Of a stretch of DNA of 64,000 bases, positions 50,632-59,851 are shown in pieces. This DNA is from Carboxylicivirga marina (GTDB lineage: Bacteria > Bacteroidota > Bacteroidia > Bacteroidales > Marinilabiliaceae). The notes below the pieces were generated by a model. It ran no database searches, was not told where the DNA came from, and worked only from the letters and a program-made list of their open reading frames with translations. The position numbers were made by a program, and so were the translations under genes. The stretch covers positions 62,001 to 126,000 of the forward strand of contig NZ_JAENRR010000009.1 in assembly GCF_016612505.1 (NCBI RefSeq), in the 5' to 3' direction. The stretch's first letter is position 1. Every line of letters begins with the position of its first letter.

Positions 50632-51279
50632 ATGAATAGAAAGATTCGAGTAGCAATTGTAGAAGATCAGGAATTATTCCGTTCAGGAATAATCACTCTT
50701 TTAAATGGTCATAATAAAATGGAGGTGGCCTTTGATTCGAGTAACGGTCTTGAATTCTTGCAAAAGCTAAAAAAAGATCAGCCTGATGTTGTATTGATGG
50801 ATCTCTCCATGCCTCAGATGGATGGGAGTGAGGCAGCGCAAAAAGCACTTGCTTTGTTTCCCGATTTAAAAATCATTGTATTATCCATGTTGGATCAAAA
50901 AGATTACTATGCCAGAATGATAAAGTACGGAGTAAAGGGCTATGTTAATAAAGATGTTAATTTGTCGGACCTTTATGACGCCATAGAAGAGGTAGCACAA
51001 GGAGGTTTGTATTTCTCTCAAGACATATTACGTCAGTTGGTGTTAGATAAAGAAAGAGGCAGTGATGAAAATAGCTATGAGTTGACCGATAATGAATTAT
51101 CAACTTTGGAAATGATTTGTAAGGGGTATACGAATAAAGAGATAGCCGATCAGATGTGCTTAAGCATTAAAACCATTGAGAAATATAGAAATACCTTGAT
51201 AAAAAAGACCAATTCTCGCAATACAGCACAACTGGTGATGAAGGCGATAAAAGAAGAGTTGGTATTGATTGAAGGGTAG
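50632..51279 (+). CDS. NarL/FixJ-family response regulator
   Basis: 215 aa: receiver (IVEDQELFRSG, phospho-acceptor D57 in VVLMDLSMPQMDG, Lys in GYVNKDV) and LuxR-type HTH (LTDNELSTLEMICKGYTNKEIADQMCLS, then IEKYRNTLIKKTNSRN). It is the same length as, and clearly paralogous to, the regulator at 33005-33652. Both follow kinases that carry a degenerate receiver, indicating duplication of a kinase/regulator pair. No operator is evident. Confidence 0.93.
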   Translation: MNRKIRVAIVEDQELFRSGIITLLNGHNKMEVAFDSSNGLEFLQKLKKDQPDVVLMDLSMPQMDGSEAAQKALALFPDLKIIVLSMLDQKDYYARMIKYGVKGYVNKDVNLSDLYDAIEEVAQGGLYFSQDILRQLVLDKERGSDENSYELTDNELSTLEMICKGYTNKEIADQMCLSIKTIEKYRNTLIKKTNSRNTAQLVMKAIKEELVLIEG

Positions 51280-51348
51280 TGCGAATATTAACCAATAAGA
51301 TTCCATAAGAACTGCTTCGCATTAATAATTATAAGTATACAAAAGCTC

Positions 51349-51633
51349 GGTTCTGTATGGATTAGAGTGGGTAAGCCCAAGAGTTACCCTATGGCCTTGG
51401 CTGGTGAGCCATAAAACAAGGTTGTATATGACGTTTAAGAATCGTTTTCTGTTCGAGCGAAGTGAGTTTAAACGATTCCAGTCATTCAACCGCAGTTTTA
51501 TGAGCCTAAGCAGGCGTAGCCAATGATTTTTTTGCTTGCGTTTTTTCATCTTTGAAAAAATGAAGTCGGGGTTTGGGGTTGAAAACCCCAGAATGATAGT
51601 AAGAGAATTACCCACTAAATATCTTATTGAGCC
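51349..51633 (+). repeat. Dispersed structured repeat, copy A
   Basis: Shares long stretches with 55730-56084 in the same orientation: GGTTCTGTATGGAT at the left end, the AAGCCCAAGA and CCTATGGCCTTGGCTGG blocks, GATTCCAGTCATTCAACCG, TTTTTTTGCTTGCGTTTTTT and ATTGAGCC at the right end. Hairpins include GGGTAA/TTACCC and TATGGC/GCCATA (kept in both copies), a 9-bp GAATCGTTT/AAACGATTC stem (different sequence in copy B), and a GGGGTT-GAAA-ACCCC type stem. The identity falls in an intergenic, apparently non-coding stretch. Confidence 0.8.
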
Positions 51634-51666
51634 AAAAGCTCTGAACTTTCGGCAAGGCCTATGCAT

Positions 51667-51707
51667 TTAAAAAAAAATGCCCAATAGCATGATACTATTG
51701 AGCATTT
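51667..51707 (-). terminator. Rho-independent terminator of the MCP at 51734-53725
   Basis: On the minus strand AAATGCTCAATAG pairs with CTATTGGGCATTT (13 pairs, one wobble; 51675-51687 and 51695-51707), followed by a run of about nine Ts. It ends the CheW-porin-MCP transcript. Confidence 0.88.
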
Positions 51708-51733
51708 AAACTATGAAATCGGAAGTGCTATCC

Positions 51734-53725
51734 TTAAATATTCTCGTAATCCTCTAGTGATTCATTAACATTTCCCAAATCAATTAAAGAACCATTTGAA
51801 TGTCCATTGCCATTTGAATGCTTAAAACTTGCTGGTTTTTGAATGGCTGTCGGTTTTCTTAAAGTATTTCTTCTTATCTGACCGTGCTTTTCAATCTTAA
51901 AGAAGCTGGTTACATCCTTTAAATCATTAGCTAGTGAGGCTAATTCTTCAGAGCTGCTCGACATTTCTTCAGACGAGGAGGCATTTTGTTGTGTCACATT
52001 GTTTAGCTCCTGTATGGCAGAGTTTACCTGGTTGGCACCTGTTTCCTGCTCCATGCTGGCCGAAGCAATTTCATTTACCAGCTGTGATGTTTGCTGAATA
52101 TCAGGTACAATAGCCTTAAGCTTACTGGTCGACTCTTCTGTTAATTTTAAACCATTCTCTGCTAAGGCAACAATTTCGCTTGCTGCATTCTGGCTTCGTT
52201 CCGCTAGCTTACGAACTTCGGCTGCTACCACTGCAAATCCACGGCCTTCATCACCGGCACGGGCGGCTTCTACCGCTGCGTTAATAGCTAAGAGGTCTGT
52301 TTTCTCGGCAATCTCTACTACAATGTTAATTTTCGAATAAATGTCTCTCACAGCTGCCATGCTGTCCTCTGAGGCCACTGCCACTTCCTCAATTGACGTA
52401 GAGGCCTTGTTCGACATCTGGCTGGTCTTATTGGCATTCTCTGTATTTTGCTGAATGTTTGCCGCCATTTCTTCCATCGATGACGAAACTTCTTCTGCTG
52501 ATGCTGCCTGCTCACTTACCCCACTTGAAATAGCTACCGAATTTTCTCTCAATGTATTGGACGACGCGGCCATTTGTTCCGATGCTTCTACTACACTGCC
52601 AATAATGTCTTTTAATTTAGTTGACATATTAATGATGGCTTTATAGATACCCGAACTACCGGCATCCAGATTGTAATCAAATGACAGGTCGCCATTGGAC
52701 ACCTGCTCAGTGATACGCGCTACTTCATCCGGTTCACCACCGATGTCTTTCAGCACTTTGCCCGATACATATAATACGATTAGTATAGAGATGATGATAG
52801 CCGCAATAGTGATAAAAATCAATAGGTTCTTAGTTGTTGAGGCGGTGCTTTCAGATGCTTCACGACGTACAACAAGCAATGACTCTTCCTCCGAAGAGAA
52901 GGTCTTTATCAGGCTACGAATTTCATCCATGTACTTTTTGCCTTCTTTCTTGGCAAACTCTGCATACAGTTGCGACATTTCGGCTGTTTTCATGGCCTCA
53001 CGGTTAATGGCGATGGCTCTCTCGGCATAATCATTTATCCAGTTTCTGGCTGCACTTTTGACCGAAGCTGGTGCGCTGAAGGCAATAAAGTCGTTCTCAA
53101 TCATGGCTTTACCTTCGTTATAGGGCTCCAGGAATTCTTCTTTACTGTTTAACATGAATCCGCGTAAGCCCGTCTCCATGTTCACCATGTCCAGAATAAT
53201 CTTATCCTTAGCCTGAGCAATCATCGACGAACGCGCCACTAAAGCACGTAAGTTATCCATGTTACGCTTACCAACACCTGATTCAATCAGTTCAAACATG
53301 CGCTGACGCTCATCTTCACCATCTTTAATGTTTCGGCGCAAATCAATGTACTTTTCAGCCACATCACTACGCCAGCTGGCAGCCAGCTGCTCGATTTGTC
53401 GCAAGCGTTGCACCTGTGTGGGATTATCATTAACCGTTTCCTGTAATTCTTTAATGGCTGTTGAGAAATTTGTACCGCCTGATTTGTAGGGGTCAAGAAA
53501 CTCTTCATCGCCCGAGACTGCAAAACCACGCATACCGGTTTCCTGATCCACCATATACGCCATAACCTCATCGGCATTAGCAATCACTTTATAGGTATGC
53601 TCAACCCAACCTGAATTACTTAATAAGGTATTTAGGTTGCTAAAAACAACTGTTGAAATAATGACCATTAGTACCAGTCCGATGGCACTGGGCAATATTA
53701 ACTGATTCCTTAATTTTAATTTCAT
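51734..53725 (-). CDS. Methyl-accepting chemotaxis protein with two CHASE3-type periplasmic domains
   Basis: 663 aa. TM1 lies at about residues 10-30 ([18 protein letters not shown]). The periplasmic part has two related CHASE3-like units: [26 protein letters not shown] near 57-82 and [26 protein letters not shown] near 180-205. TM2 ([20 protein letters not shown]) is followed by HAMP and the signalling coiled coil with [33 protein letters not shown] at the tip, a block conserved across MCPs. The C-terminus ends SLEDYENI, almost the same as the MCP at 62201. It follows the porin gene by 20 bp and is the last gene of the CheW-porin-MCP operon. Confidence 0.93.
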   Translation of the reverse strand: MKLKLRNQLILPSAIGLVLMVIISTVVFSNLNTLLSNSGWVEHTYKVIANADEVMAYMVDQETGMRGFAVSGDEEFLDPYKSGGTNFSTAIKELQETVNDNPTQVQRLRQIEQLAASWRSDVAEKYIDLRRNIKDGEDERQRMFELIESGVGKRNMDNLRALVARSSMIAQAKDKIILDMVNMETGLRGFMLNSKEEFLEPYNEGKAMIENDFIAFSAPASVKSAARNWINDYAERAIAINREAMKTAEMSQLYAEFAKKEGKKYMDEIRSLIKTFSSEEESLLVVRREASESTASTTKNLLIFITIAAIIISILIVLYVSGKVLKDIGGEPDEVARITEQVSNGDLSFDYNLDAGSSGIYKAIINMSTKLKDIIGSVVEASEQMAASSNTLRENSVAISSGVSEQAASAEEVSSSMEEMAANIQQNTENANKTSQMSNKASTSIEEVAVASEDSMAAVRDIYSKINIVVEIAEKTDLLAINAAVEAARAGDEGRGFAVVAAEVRKLAERSQNAASEIVALAENGLKLTEESTSKLKAIVPDIQQTSQLVNEIASASMEQETGANQVNSAIQELNNVTQQNASSSEEMSSSSEELASLANDLKDVTSFFKIEKHGQIRRNTLRKPTAIQKPASFKHSNGNGHSNGSLIDLGNVNESLEDYENI

Positions 53726-53745
53726 TTTAAATGTAGTTATAGTGT

Positions 53746-54747
53746 TTAAAATTCTAATGCTAAGTTGAGATACAAATAAGCTTTACTGGTGTCGCCAATA
53801 AGCTCTTGCATCCTGTAGTTTAATGAAGTGGTAATCTGATTTGTTATTTGATACTGCCCGCCTATAATGGCTAAGGAGCCATCACTATCGGGTAGTTCCC
53901 CTTCTGAATAGTTGTAGCTTATCACATCGTATCGTCCAAAAAGCTGGTAACGCTCGTTGATATTATAAGAGGCATAAGCCGATAAGCCACCTAAGTCAAT
54001 ACCCGATTGCATGGCACTGTTTAGCTGCTGATTATATTCCACACCGGCCGTAAAGGCCTCAGACTGGTAACCCAATATACCAATGAAATTGGTTTGTGTG
54101 GCGTCTCCCTGATTCAGAAAGTCTGCGTATGCTCTTACTACCAGACCTGCAGTGGTGTTTAGTGTGGCACCCACAGCGTATCGGAATACACTATCGACCT
54201 GGGCGTTTTTATGCCCCTCACCATTGGTGATAGCCATATCAAAACTAATAACTTCTGTAGGTTTGTATTTAATTACCACACCATAGTCGTTGGTAGGGGC
54301 AAAGCCATACTTATCAGCAAAGACCTTATCAATGTAGCGGTGTTTCCACAGGGCTTCCTGTTGCTGGTTGAGCTGTGTGCCGATTAATCCGGCTTTACCT
54401 TCAAATTTCTCGTAATGAAAGCCAAAGCAGAACTCAAAAAGATTGGTGATATTATTGTAGTCGCCTGTGGGTTCATAGTTTTCGCGAGCCGACTCAACCA
54501 TACCATTAAAATACAAATGCTGATTGTATTGGTACTTGTAGGCAAAATGCAATCGGTTTAAACGAAACGAACTATAGGCGGCATCAAAATTATGGTTGGC
54601 ATTAAAAAAGACATCGCCATAGAATTGACCTTTGGCTTGATTAGCCGTTTCCTGAGCAAAGGTCCGATTAGATAGTCCGCCGATGATAATAATGGCCAAT
54701 AGGATTTTCATTAAGCTCCTGATACTTTCTCTGTTTTTGCTTGTCAT
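53746..54747 (-). CDS. Outer-membrane porin-like beta-barrel protein
   Basis: 333 aa with signal peptide ([20 protein letters not shown]; an internal ATG at 54711 is an alternative start). Alternating-residue amphipathic strands fill the protein ([52 protein letters not shown]) and it ends in Phe (YLNLALEF), the usual barrel-terminal aromatic. It resembles phosphate-selective-porin-like proteins of Bacteroidota, but substrate is unknown. It lies between cheW (2-bp gap) and an MCP gene (20-bp gap) on the same strand, so the three are surely co-transcribed. Confidence 0.8.
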   Translation of the reverse strand: MTSKNRESIRSLMKILLAIIIIGGLSNRTFAQETANQAKGQFYGDVFFNANHNFDAAYSSFRLNRLHFAYKYQYNQHLYFNGMVESARENYEPTGDYNNITNLFEFCFGFHYEKFEGKAGLIGTQLNQQQEALWKHRYIDKVFADKYGFAPTNDYGVVIKYKPTEVISFDMAITNGEGHKNAQVDSVFRYAVGATLNTTAGLVVRAYADFLNQGDATQTNFIGILGYQSEAFTAGVEYNQQLNSAMQSGIDLGGLSAYASYNINERYQLFGRYDVISYNYSEGELPDSDGSLAIIGGQYQITNQITTSLNYRMQELIGDTSKAYLYLNLALEF

Positions 54748-54749
54748 GA

Positions 54750-55271
54750 CTAAAGGTTTTCAGCTGTTTCTGTTTCCTCCACTTCAATGGTATCATCCTC
54801 AGTTTTCAGCTGAATAATTTCATCGCTGCTAATAGCCTTTTCAAAGTCAAGCAGGGTGATAAATTGATTGTTACGGTGCAACACACCAGTAATGAAATCA
54901 GAATTAAGCCCTTTCCCAACCTCAGGTACTGGCTGAATCTCCTTTTCATCAATTTCGATCACATCCACCACCTTATCAGCCATGGCACCAACAATCTGCT
55001 CTGTATTGTTAAGCATCAGTTTCAATACCATAATGACAAACTTATCATCGCACCCATAAGTTGCCATATCGAATTTTAATCGCGAATTGACGATGGGAAT
55101 AACATTACCACGGAAGTTAACAACGCCTTCGATGGTATCGGGCGCCTTTGGTAAGTTGGTAACCGAATGATCGGCCCCTGTTTCTATTATCTCAAGCACT
55201 TTATGTACCCCAATGGCAAATAGTTCGCCATCGAGCATAAAGGTTAAGAATGATGTGCTTTTTGTTTCCAT
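54750..55271 (-). CDS. cheW: Chemotaxis coupling protein CheW
   Basis: 173 aa adaptor linking chemoreceptors to CheA. The CheW fold is clear: LTFMLDGELFAIGVHKVLEI, then VVNFRGNVIPIVNSRLKF, then MADKVVDVIEI and the TGVLHRNNQFITLLDFEK strand. It ends in a long acidic tail (EDDTIEVEETETAENL). It is nearly identical through most of its length to the cheW at 56279-56797, from which it is divergently oriented. It is the first gene of the CheW-porin-MCP operon. Confidence 0.95.
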   Translation of the reverse strand: METKSTSFLTFMLDGELFAIGVHKVLEIIETGADHSVTNLPKAPDTIEGVVNFRGNVIPIVNSRLKFDMATYGCDDKFVIMVLKLMLNNTEQIVGAMADKVVDVIEIDEKEIQPVPEVGKGLNSDFITGVLHRNNQFITLLDFEKAISSDEIIQLKTEDDTIEVEETETAENL

Positions 55272-56278
55272 TTTTTATGGGTGTTTTGTAATTAATAGTA
55301 AATCAATGTTTTATAATTTAGTAAAACGAGTACTTTAAATGATTAGTTATGGGTATTTGCGTTTGATTTGCAAGTTTTAAAGGGTTGTTTGCAATAACCT
55401 TAAAGGGTTGTTATAATAAAGGGTGTTTATGCTTATGTCTATTAGTTATAAGAACAAATGAATGGGCGATGCCTGTGCTCATGCAGAGCTAAATGGTCAT
55501 TGCAGTCTGACGATGTGGTGAATGCGGCATTACAAAAAGGTATTTCTAAATATTTTGTTAAGCGATGTATCAACGAGCATTGCTAAGCCTGTGATAAGTG
55601 AATGAATATATAATCGGGCGTTACCCATAGGGCATTTAATTTTTAGTTTTATTAATCTACCATACCAAATAACTACAACAGTCCTTTATAAATGAAGCTT
55701 AATCAACCTATAGTTATTTATCAAAAAAAGGTTCTGTATGGATGAGACTGGGTAAGCCCAAGAATTACCCTATGGCCTTGGCTGGCGAGCCATAAAACAT
55801 CGAACAACTAAGAATTGATTATTCTTAGTTGTTTCAGTAGGGAGTTGTTGTTAGGTTGGGCAAAATATTGTCTAATAAATGATTCCAGTCATTCAACCGT
55901 AGTTTTATGAGCTTAAGCAAGCGTAGCTAAAGATTTTTTTGCTTGCGTTTTTTCATCTTTGAAATTACTTAGTTATTCATGAGGACATATAAAAGACAAG
56001 CACTTCCTAGCAAAAAATGAAGTTGGGGTTTGAAAACCCTAGAATGATAGTAAAAGCATTACCCAATAAAAATCATATTGAGCCTTTTTTTAATGCGATT
56101 GATTGGCGGAAGTAATAATCGCATTAATTATTTGATTATTGAGATGTTAGCAACTAGCATCGACCCTTTATGTCGGGGTGATAGATAACCCTATTGGGTT
56201 ATTGAATTGGTTATTTATATATATAACATCTTGCTCTAATCAGGCGTATTAGTCTTAATAAATATATTCTGAAAATTT
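55272..56278. other. 1007-bp intergenic region between divergent cheW genes
   Basis: No coding sequence found. It holds two TTAAAGGGTTGTT copies (55377-55389 and 55400-55412, 23 bp apart) followed by AAAGGGTGTT near 55418. It also holds dispersed repeat copy B (55730-56084) and a perfect 7-bp hairpin ATAACCC/GGGTTAT (56185-56191 with 56196-56202) upstream of the plus-strand cheW. Promoters for both operons must lie here, but no full consensus box was seen. Confidence 0.5.
55730..56084 (+). repeat. Dispersed structured repeat, copy B
   Basis: Same orientation as copy A (51349-51633) but longer. The central stem is replaced: AACAACTAAGAAT (55803-55815) and ATTCTTAGTTGTT (55821-55833) form a perfect 13-bp hairpin, where copy A has an unrelated 9-bp stem. 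An extra segment follows the TTTTTTCATCTTTGAAA block. Outer hairpins GGGTAA/TTACCC and TATGGC/GCCATA are kept. Confidence 0.8.
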
Positions 56279-56797
56279 ATGGAAACTAAAAGTTCATCTT
56301 TCTTAACCTTTATGCTAAACGGCGAATTATTTGCTGTTGGTGTACAAAAGGTTCTTGAGATAATTGAAACAGGAGCAGAGCACTCCGTAACCAATTTACC
56401 CAAAGCACCGGAAACCGTTGAAGGTGTGGTTAACTTCAGGGGTAATGTGATACCAATTGTCAATTCCCGTCAGAAATTTGATATGCCCATATATGGTGCC
56501 GCCGATAAGTTTGTTATTATGGTGCTGAAACTGATGCTTAACAATACAGAGCAAATAGTGGGTGCCATGGCTGATAAAGTAGTTGATGTAATTGAAATTG
56601 ACGAAAAGGAGGTTCAGGCAGTACCGGAGGTTGGGAAAGGTCTGAATTCAGAATTTATTACCGGTGTATTGCACCGCAACAACCAGTTTATAACATTATT
56701 GGACTTTGAGAAGGCCATTAGCAGTGATGAAATCATCCAGCTAAAAACCGATGAAGAAGCTGAAGAAGAAATTGAAGCCGCTGAATTAGAAGGCTAA
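56279..56797 (+). CDS. cheW: Chemotaxis coupling protein CheW (paralogue)
   Basis: 172 aa, CheW domain as in the gene at 54750-55271, differing mainly at scattered residues (FAVGVQKVLEI, RQKFDMPIYGAADK) and in the acidic C-terminal tail (DEEAEEEIEAAELEG). It begins an operon with the MCP gene 79 bp downstream. The high identity and divergent arrangement point to a duplication; the two adaptors may serve the same array. Confidence 0.95.
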   Translation: METKSSSFLTFMLNGELFAVGVQKVLEIIETGAEHSVTNLPKAPETVEGVVNFRGNVIPIVNSRQKFDMPIYGAADKFVIMVLKLMLNNTEQIVGAMADKVVDVIEIDEKEVQAVPEVGKGLNSEFITGVLHRNNQFITLLDFEKAISSDEIIQLKTDEEAEEEIEAAELEG

Positions 56798-56876
56798 ATG
56801 CTTGTTGATGAAACTACATGGCCTAAGAACTCAGACTTTATACGAATTATACTAACAACACATAATAACTAAAGGA

Positions 56877-58877
56877 ATGAATTTTAACGATTTAAAAATA
56901 GGAACTCGCCTGATGGGGAGTTATATCCTGATTATTGCTTTTACCATATTGGTAGCCCTTATTAGCTTTAACGGCTTATCTGACGTTAATGTACAGGCCG
57001 ACTTAGCCTCGTCGTTAAGTGATACACAAACAAACATGCTTGAGGCGCAGTTAGATGCCTATAAATACATGGTGTATGGTGATGATGACTTTGTGAAAGC
57101 CAATGATAAAGGTTTGGCCGAGAGTCAGGATTTCTTGAAAGATGCTGAAGAGTTAATGAGTTCAAGAGATAACATCAATAATGCCAAAGAAACATCGCAA
57201 AACATCAATGATTATAAGCAGGCCTTTGATAATTATGTGGCTTTAGAGCAGCAGCAGGTACGATTGGCTGAAGATATTGACAGTTACGCTGATGAAAGTA
57301 CGGCAGATATTGATCGTGTATTAACAACCATTCGTAATCAGTTTAAAGAAAGTTCTTCTGTAGAAAGTATGGACGAAAGCTTCACCGACTATGAAGAGTT
57401 ACAGCAAGCTAACGATGCCTTTAACGAAGTAAGGGTAATGGCTTGGCAGTTTATTGCCGATCCAACCGATGAGGCAACAGGCGATTTCGATAATCAGAAA
57501 GCAGCAGTTGTTCAGCAGTGGGTTGAGGAGTGCAGAAAGCAGCTTGAAGAGTCGCGTAAAATAATGGATACTCAGGAAGATATTGCGACGGTTGACGAAG
57601 CCATTGAAGGACTGGCCAACTACGACAAGGCTTTTGATGATTTTGCATCTACGATTCAGAGTCAGATTGAGCTTCGCACTTTATTAGCCGAGGAAGGCCT
57701 GAATGTGATGGATATGACCGAGAAGGTGGCAGATGCAGCTGCTGAAACGATGGACGACGAAGCGGCATCGGCTTATGCCATGATTACTTTATTCTCAGTT
57801 ATTGCAGTTATATTAAGCTTTACCGTTGGTATCTTTATTACCAATAGCTTAAGAAGACCTTTGGTGAAGGGTGTAGAATTTGCCAACTCAATTGCCAATG
57901 GTGATTTGAGCGGACAGATCAATATTGAGCAGGCCGATGAGATTGGTTCATTGGCCAGTGCTTTAAACAACATGGTTGGTCGCTTACGCGATATCATTGG
58001 TTCAGTGGTAAATGGTGCAAGCAGCGTGTCGGTGGCAAGTGCAGACCTGAGTCAGGCTTCTCAAAACATTGCCAACGGTGTAAATGAACAAGCTGCCTCG
58101 GCTGAAGAGGTGTCTTCATCCATGGAAGAGATGGCTGCCAACATTGAACAGAACTCGGAAAATGCTTTAAAAACGAATAATCTGTCCCTAAAATCATCAA
58201 CAGCCATGCAGGAAGTGGCTGCGGCATCAGAAAATAGCCTGAAAGCTGTGCAAGACATTTCATCGAAAATAAATGTGGTGGTTGAAATTGCCGAGAAAAC
58301 TGACTTGTTAGCTATTAATGCGGCTGTTGAAGCTGCGCGAGCAGGCGATCAAGGACGTGGGTTTGCAGTGGTAGCTGCCGAAGTACGTAAACTGGCCGAG
58401 CGTAGTCAGCAGTCGGCCACTGACATTGTACAGCTGGCTGAAAATGGCATGAAAATGACTGCCGAATCAAATAATAAATTAAAAGCCATATTGCCTGATA
58501 TCAATGAAACTTCCAGCCTGGTGCAGGAGATTACCTCGGCCAGTGCTGAGCAGCGTACAGGTGCTGAGCAAGTTAATAGTGCCATTCAGGAGCTTAATGC
58601 AGTAACACAGAAGAATTCGGCTGCCGCTGATCAAATGTCAACATCGGCTAAGCAAATGGCTCTTGAAGCTGAAAATATGAACGATGCGACATCATTTTTT
58701 AACCTTGGTAGTACAATGAATAAGGCAAATCGCTTTATAGGTAACAGCAGGGGTAAGAAGGTTTCGGCAACACCTGTTTCAGGAAATGGATCGAATGGTA
58801 ATGGTGCTGCAGGTCATGATTTTATGAAGCAAACTAATTTATCAGAGGCTGGTTTTAACGGTTTTGAAGAGATGTAA
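56877..58877 (+). CDS. Methyl-accepting chemotaxis protein with helical periplasmic sensor
   Basis: 666 aa. TM1 ([17 protein letters not shown], about 15-33) leads to a large, mostly helical acidic periplasmic region (about 35-300) rich in Asp, Glu and Gln, resembling double four-helix-bundle sensors. TM2 is [21 protein letters not shown]; then HAMP ([22 protein letters not shown]) and the signalling domain with [24 protein letters not shown]. The C-terminus ends FNGFEEM, a possible tethering tail different from the other two. A terminator follows 27 bp after the stop and a group II intron directly after that. Confidence 0.93.
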   Translation: MNFNDLKIGTRLMGSYILIIAFTILVALISFNGLSDVNVQADLASSLSDTQTNMLEAQLDAYKYMVYGDDDFVKANDKGLAESQDFLKDAEELMSSRDNINNAKETSQNINDYKQAFDNYVALEQQQVRLAEDIDSYADESTADIDRVLTTIRNQFKESSSVESMDESFTDYEELQQANDAFNEVRVMAWQFIADPTDEATGDFDNQKAAVVQQWVEECRKQLEESRKIMDTQEDIATVDEAIEGLANYDKAFDDFASTIQSQIELRTLLAEEGLNVMDMTEKVADAAAETMDDEAASAYAMITLFSVIAVILSFTVGIFITNSLRRPLVKGVEFANSIANGDLSGQINIEQADEIGSLASALNNMVGRLRDIIGSVVNGASSVSVASADLSQASQNIANGVNEQAASAEEVSSSMEEMAANIEQNSENALKTNNLSLKSSTAMQEVAAASENSLKAVQDISSKINVVVEIAEKTDLLAINAAVEAARAGDQGRGFAVVAAEVRKLAERSQQSATDIVQLAENGMKMTAESNNKLKAILPDINETSSLVQEITSASAEQRTGAEQVNSAIQELNAVTQKNSAAADQMSTSAKQMALEAENMNDATSFFNLGSTMNKANRFIGNSRGKKVSATPVSGNGSNGNGAAGHDFMKQTNLSEAGFNGFEEM

Positions 58878-58904
58878 ATCTTTTCAATCAGATAATTGAA
58901 TCAG

Positions 58905-58938
58905 GAGCTTATCGTTTAAATACGGTAAGCTCTTTTTT
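58905..58938 (+). terminator. Rho-independent terminator of the MCP gene
   Basis: GAGCTTATCG (58905-58914) pairs with CGGTAAGCTC (58923-58932) over ten positions with one G-T, loop TTTAAATA, followed by TTTTTT. The group IIC intron begins at the next base. Confidence 0.9.
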
Positions 58939-59598
58939 GTGTGTCGGGCATGGTAACGTGCTATCAAGATGAAAGTTCTTGAGTTCGCCAAGTTGACAGG
59001 AAGAACTAGCAATTGGCAAGGGTGTTGGGGGTGACCCCAAATCTGAAGGAAGCCATCAGCAAAGTCATTGTTCTAACGTACAGAAACTTGATATAAGGCT
59101 TACAAGTGGAGGGCAACCGAGCATTGGATTGGGAAAGCCCCAAAAGTCAACCGTAACCACTCAGAGTAAATCAAGTAGGACGTGACGAAAGTATGTTATC
59201 TTACCCCGAGAGATCTCAAAATCTGTCGTAACATGCGACAAACTGAGCGGAGACAATCAGCCAAAGGTTTTGAGAAGTCAGCAGAAGTCATAGTACTTGA
59301 AGGAACGAGCTGAAAATAAAATAAAAAAAATCAGAGGCCTCACAATCAAGGAAGGACTGAATCGGATAGAAAAGGAGCAGGTTTATGATTTTTGTGATGT
59401 GTGCCAGAAAATTTCCAATTGAAAAACTGTGAAAACGTATATGGAGCGGTGTTTGCATTGGGGGCTTAGCATTACAGGCATGAATTTATACCGAGCCTTT
59501 GTACCAAGTGTGCTTATAATCTATTCTGAAATCGCCGTGTACGAGAGTATGCATGGTGATGTGAGAGGGCGAGGGAGTAATCCCTCTACCTACTCGAT
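58939..59598 (+). mobile_element. Group IIC intron, apparently ORF-less
   Basis: Self-splicing retroelement RNA of 660 nt. The 5' end reads GTGTGTCGGGCATGG. Domain I holds the GGCAAGGGTG, AATCTGAAGGAAGC, AGAAACTTGATATAAGGCT and CAGAGTAAATCAAG blocks; AGAAGTCAGCAGAAGTCATA lies before domain IV. Domain V at about 59529-59562 has a CGC triad (59533-59535), a GAGA tetraloop and a 3' two-base bulge. Domain VI ends CCTACTCGAT at 59598. These blocks match, from memory, the Oceanobacillus iheyensis class C intron, and insertion directly after a terminator U-tract is the class C habit. Domain IV (about 59365-59525) is only some 160 nt and has no reverse-transcriptase/maturase frame, so splicing or mobility would need a protein supplied from elsewhere. 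Confidence 0.88.
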
Positions 59599-59787
59599 TT
59601 ATGACAGTGGGCTTGCCACATGAATACAGCATGCTACAGCGCGAGTACGATTTCTATCGTACCCCTCATGTGGGCGAGGTAATAATAGTATAAGCACAGA
59701 GTTGACAGAGAGTAAAGAGGAAAAATAATGGTAGGGATACGAGATAGTTTCGGGTGCGATTGTTCAACTGAGCGGTTGATAGGTGTG
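59599..59787. other. Structured non-coding segment downstream of the intron
   Basis: No ORF. Contains a nested stem-loop at 59612-59678: outer arms CTTGCCACATGA and TCATGTGGGCGAG, inner perfect arms GTACGAT (59645-59651) and ATCGTAC (59656-59662) with a TTCT loop. It may be a small RNA or residue of another retroelement insertion. Confidence 0.4.
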
Positions 59788-59824
59788 AAACCGCCCGATT
59801 GACCGGCAGTCAACCGGGCGGTTT
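59788..59824. terminator. Long terminator-like hairpin between convergent units
   Basis: AAACCGCCCGATTGAC pairs with GTCAACCGGGCGGTTT over 16 positions with one mismatch, loop CGGCA. It lies 28 bp beyond the stop of the minus-strand gene that starts at 60565. There is no T-run on either side, so efficient intrinsic termination is uncertain; it could act for either strand. Confidence 0.55.
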
Positions 59825-59851
59825 AATGGTTATCACTCGTGTTGGGTATGA

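Larger units (their letters stand above)
51280..51733. other. 454-bp intergenic region holding repeat copy A and a terminator
   Basis: Between the convergent regulator gene and the minus-strand MCP gene. It is mostly occupied by the dispersed repeat at 51349-51633 and the minus-strand terminator at 51667-51707. A minus-strand open frame of about 114 residues crosses the repeat but is arginine/lysine-rich without domain character and is not counted as a gene. Confidence 0.55.

Noticed and set aside
51322-51666. 114-residue minus-strand open frame
   Set aside because: It coincides with dispersed repeat copy A, is rich in Arg, Lys and Asn without domain character, and the corresponding stretch of copy B is disrupted.
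59429-59623. 64-residue frame inside and past the intron
   Set aside because: It crosses domain V and domain VI of the group II intron and shows no reverse-transcriptase motif.
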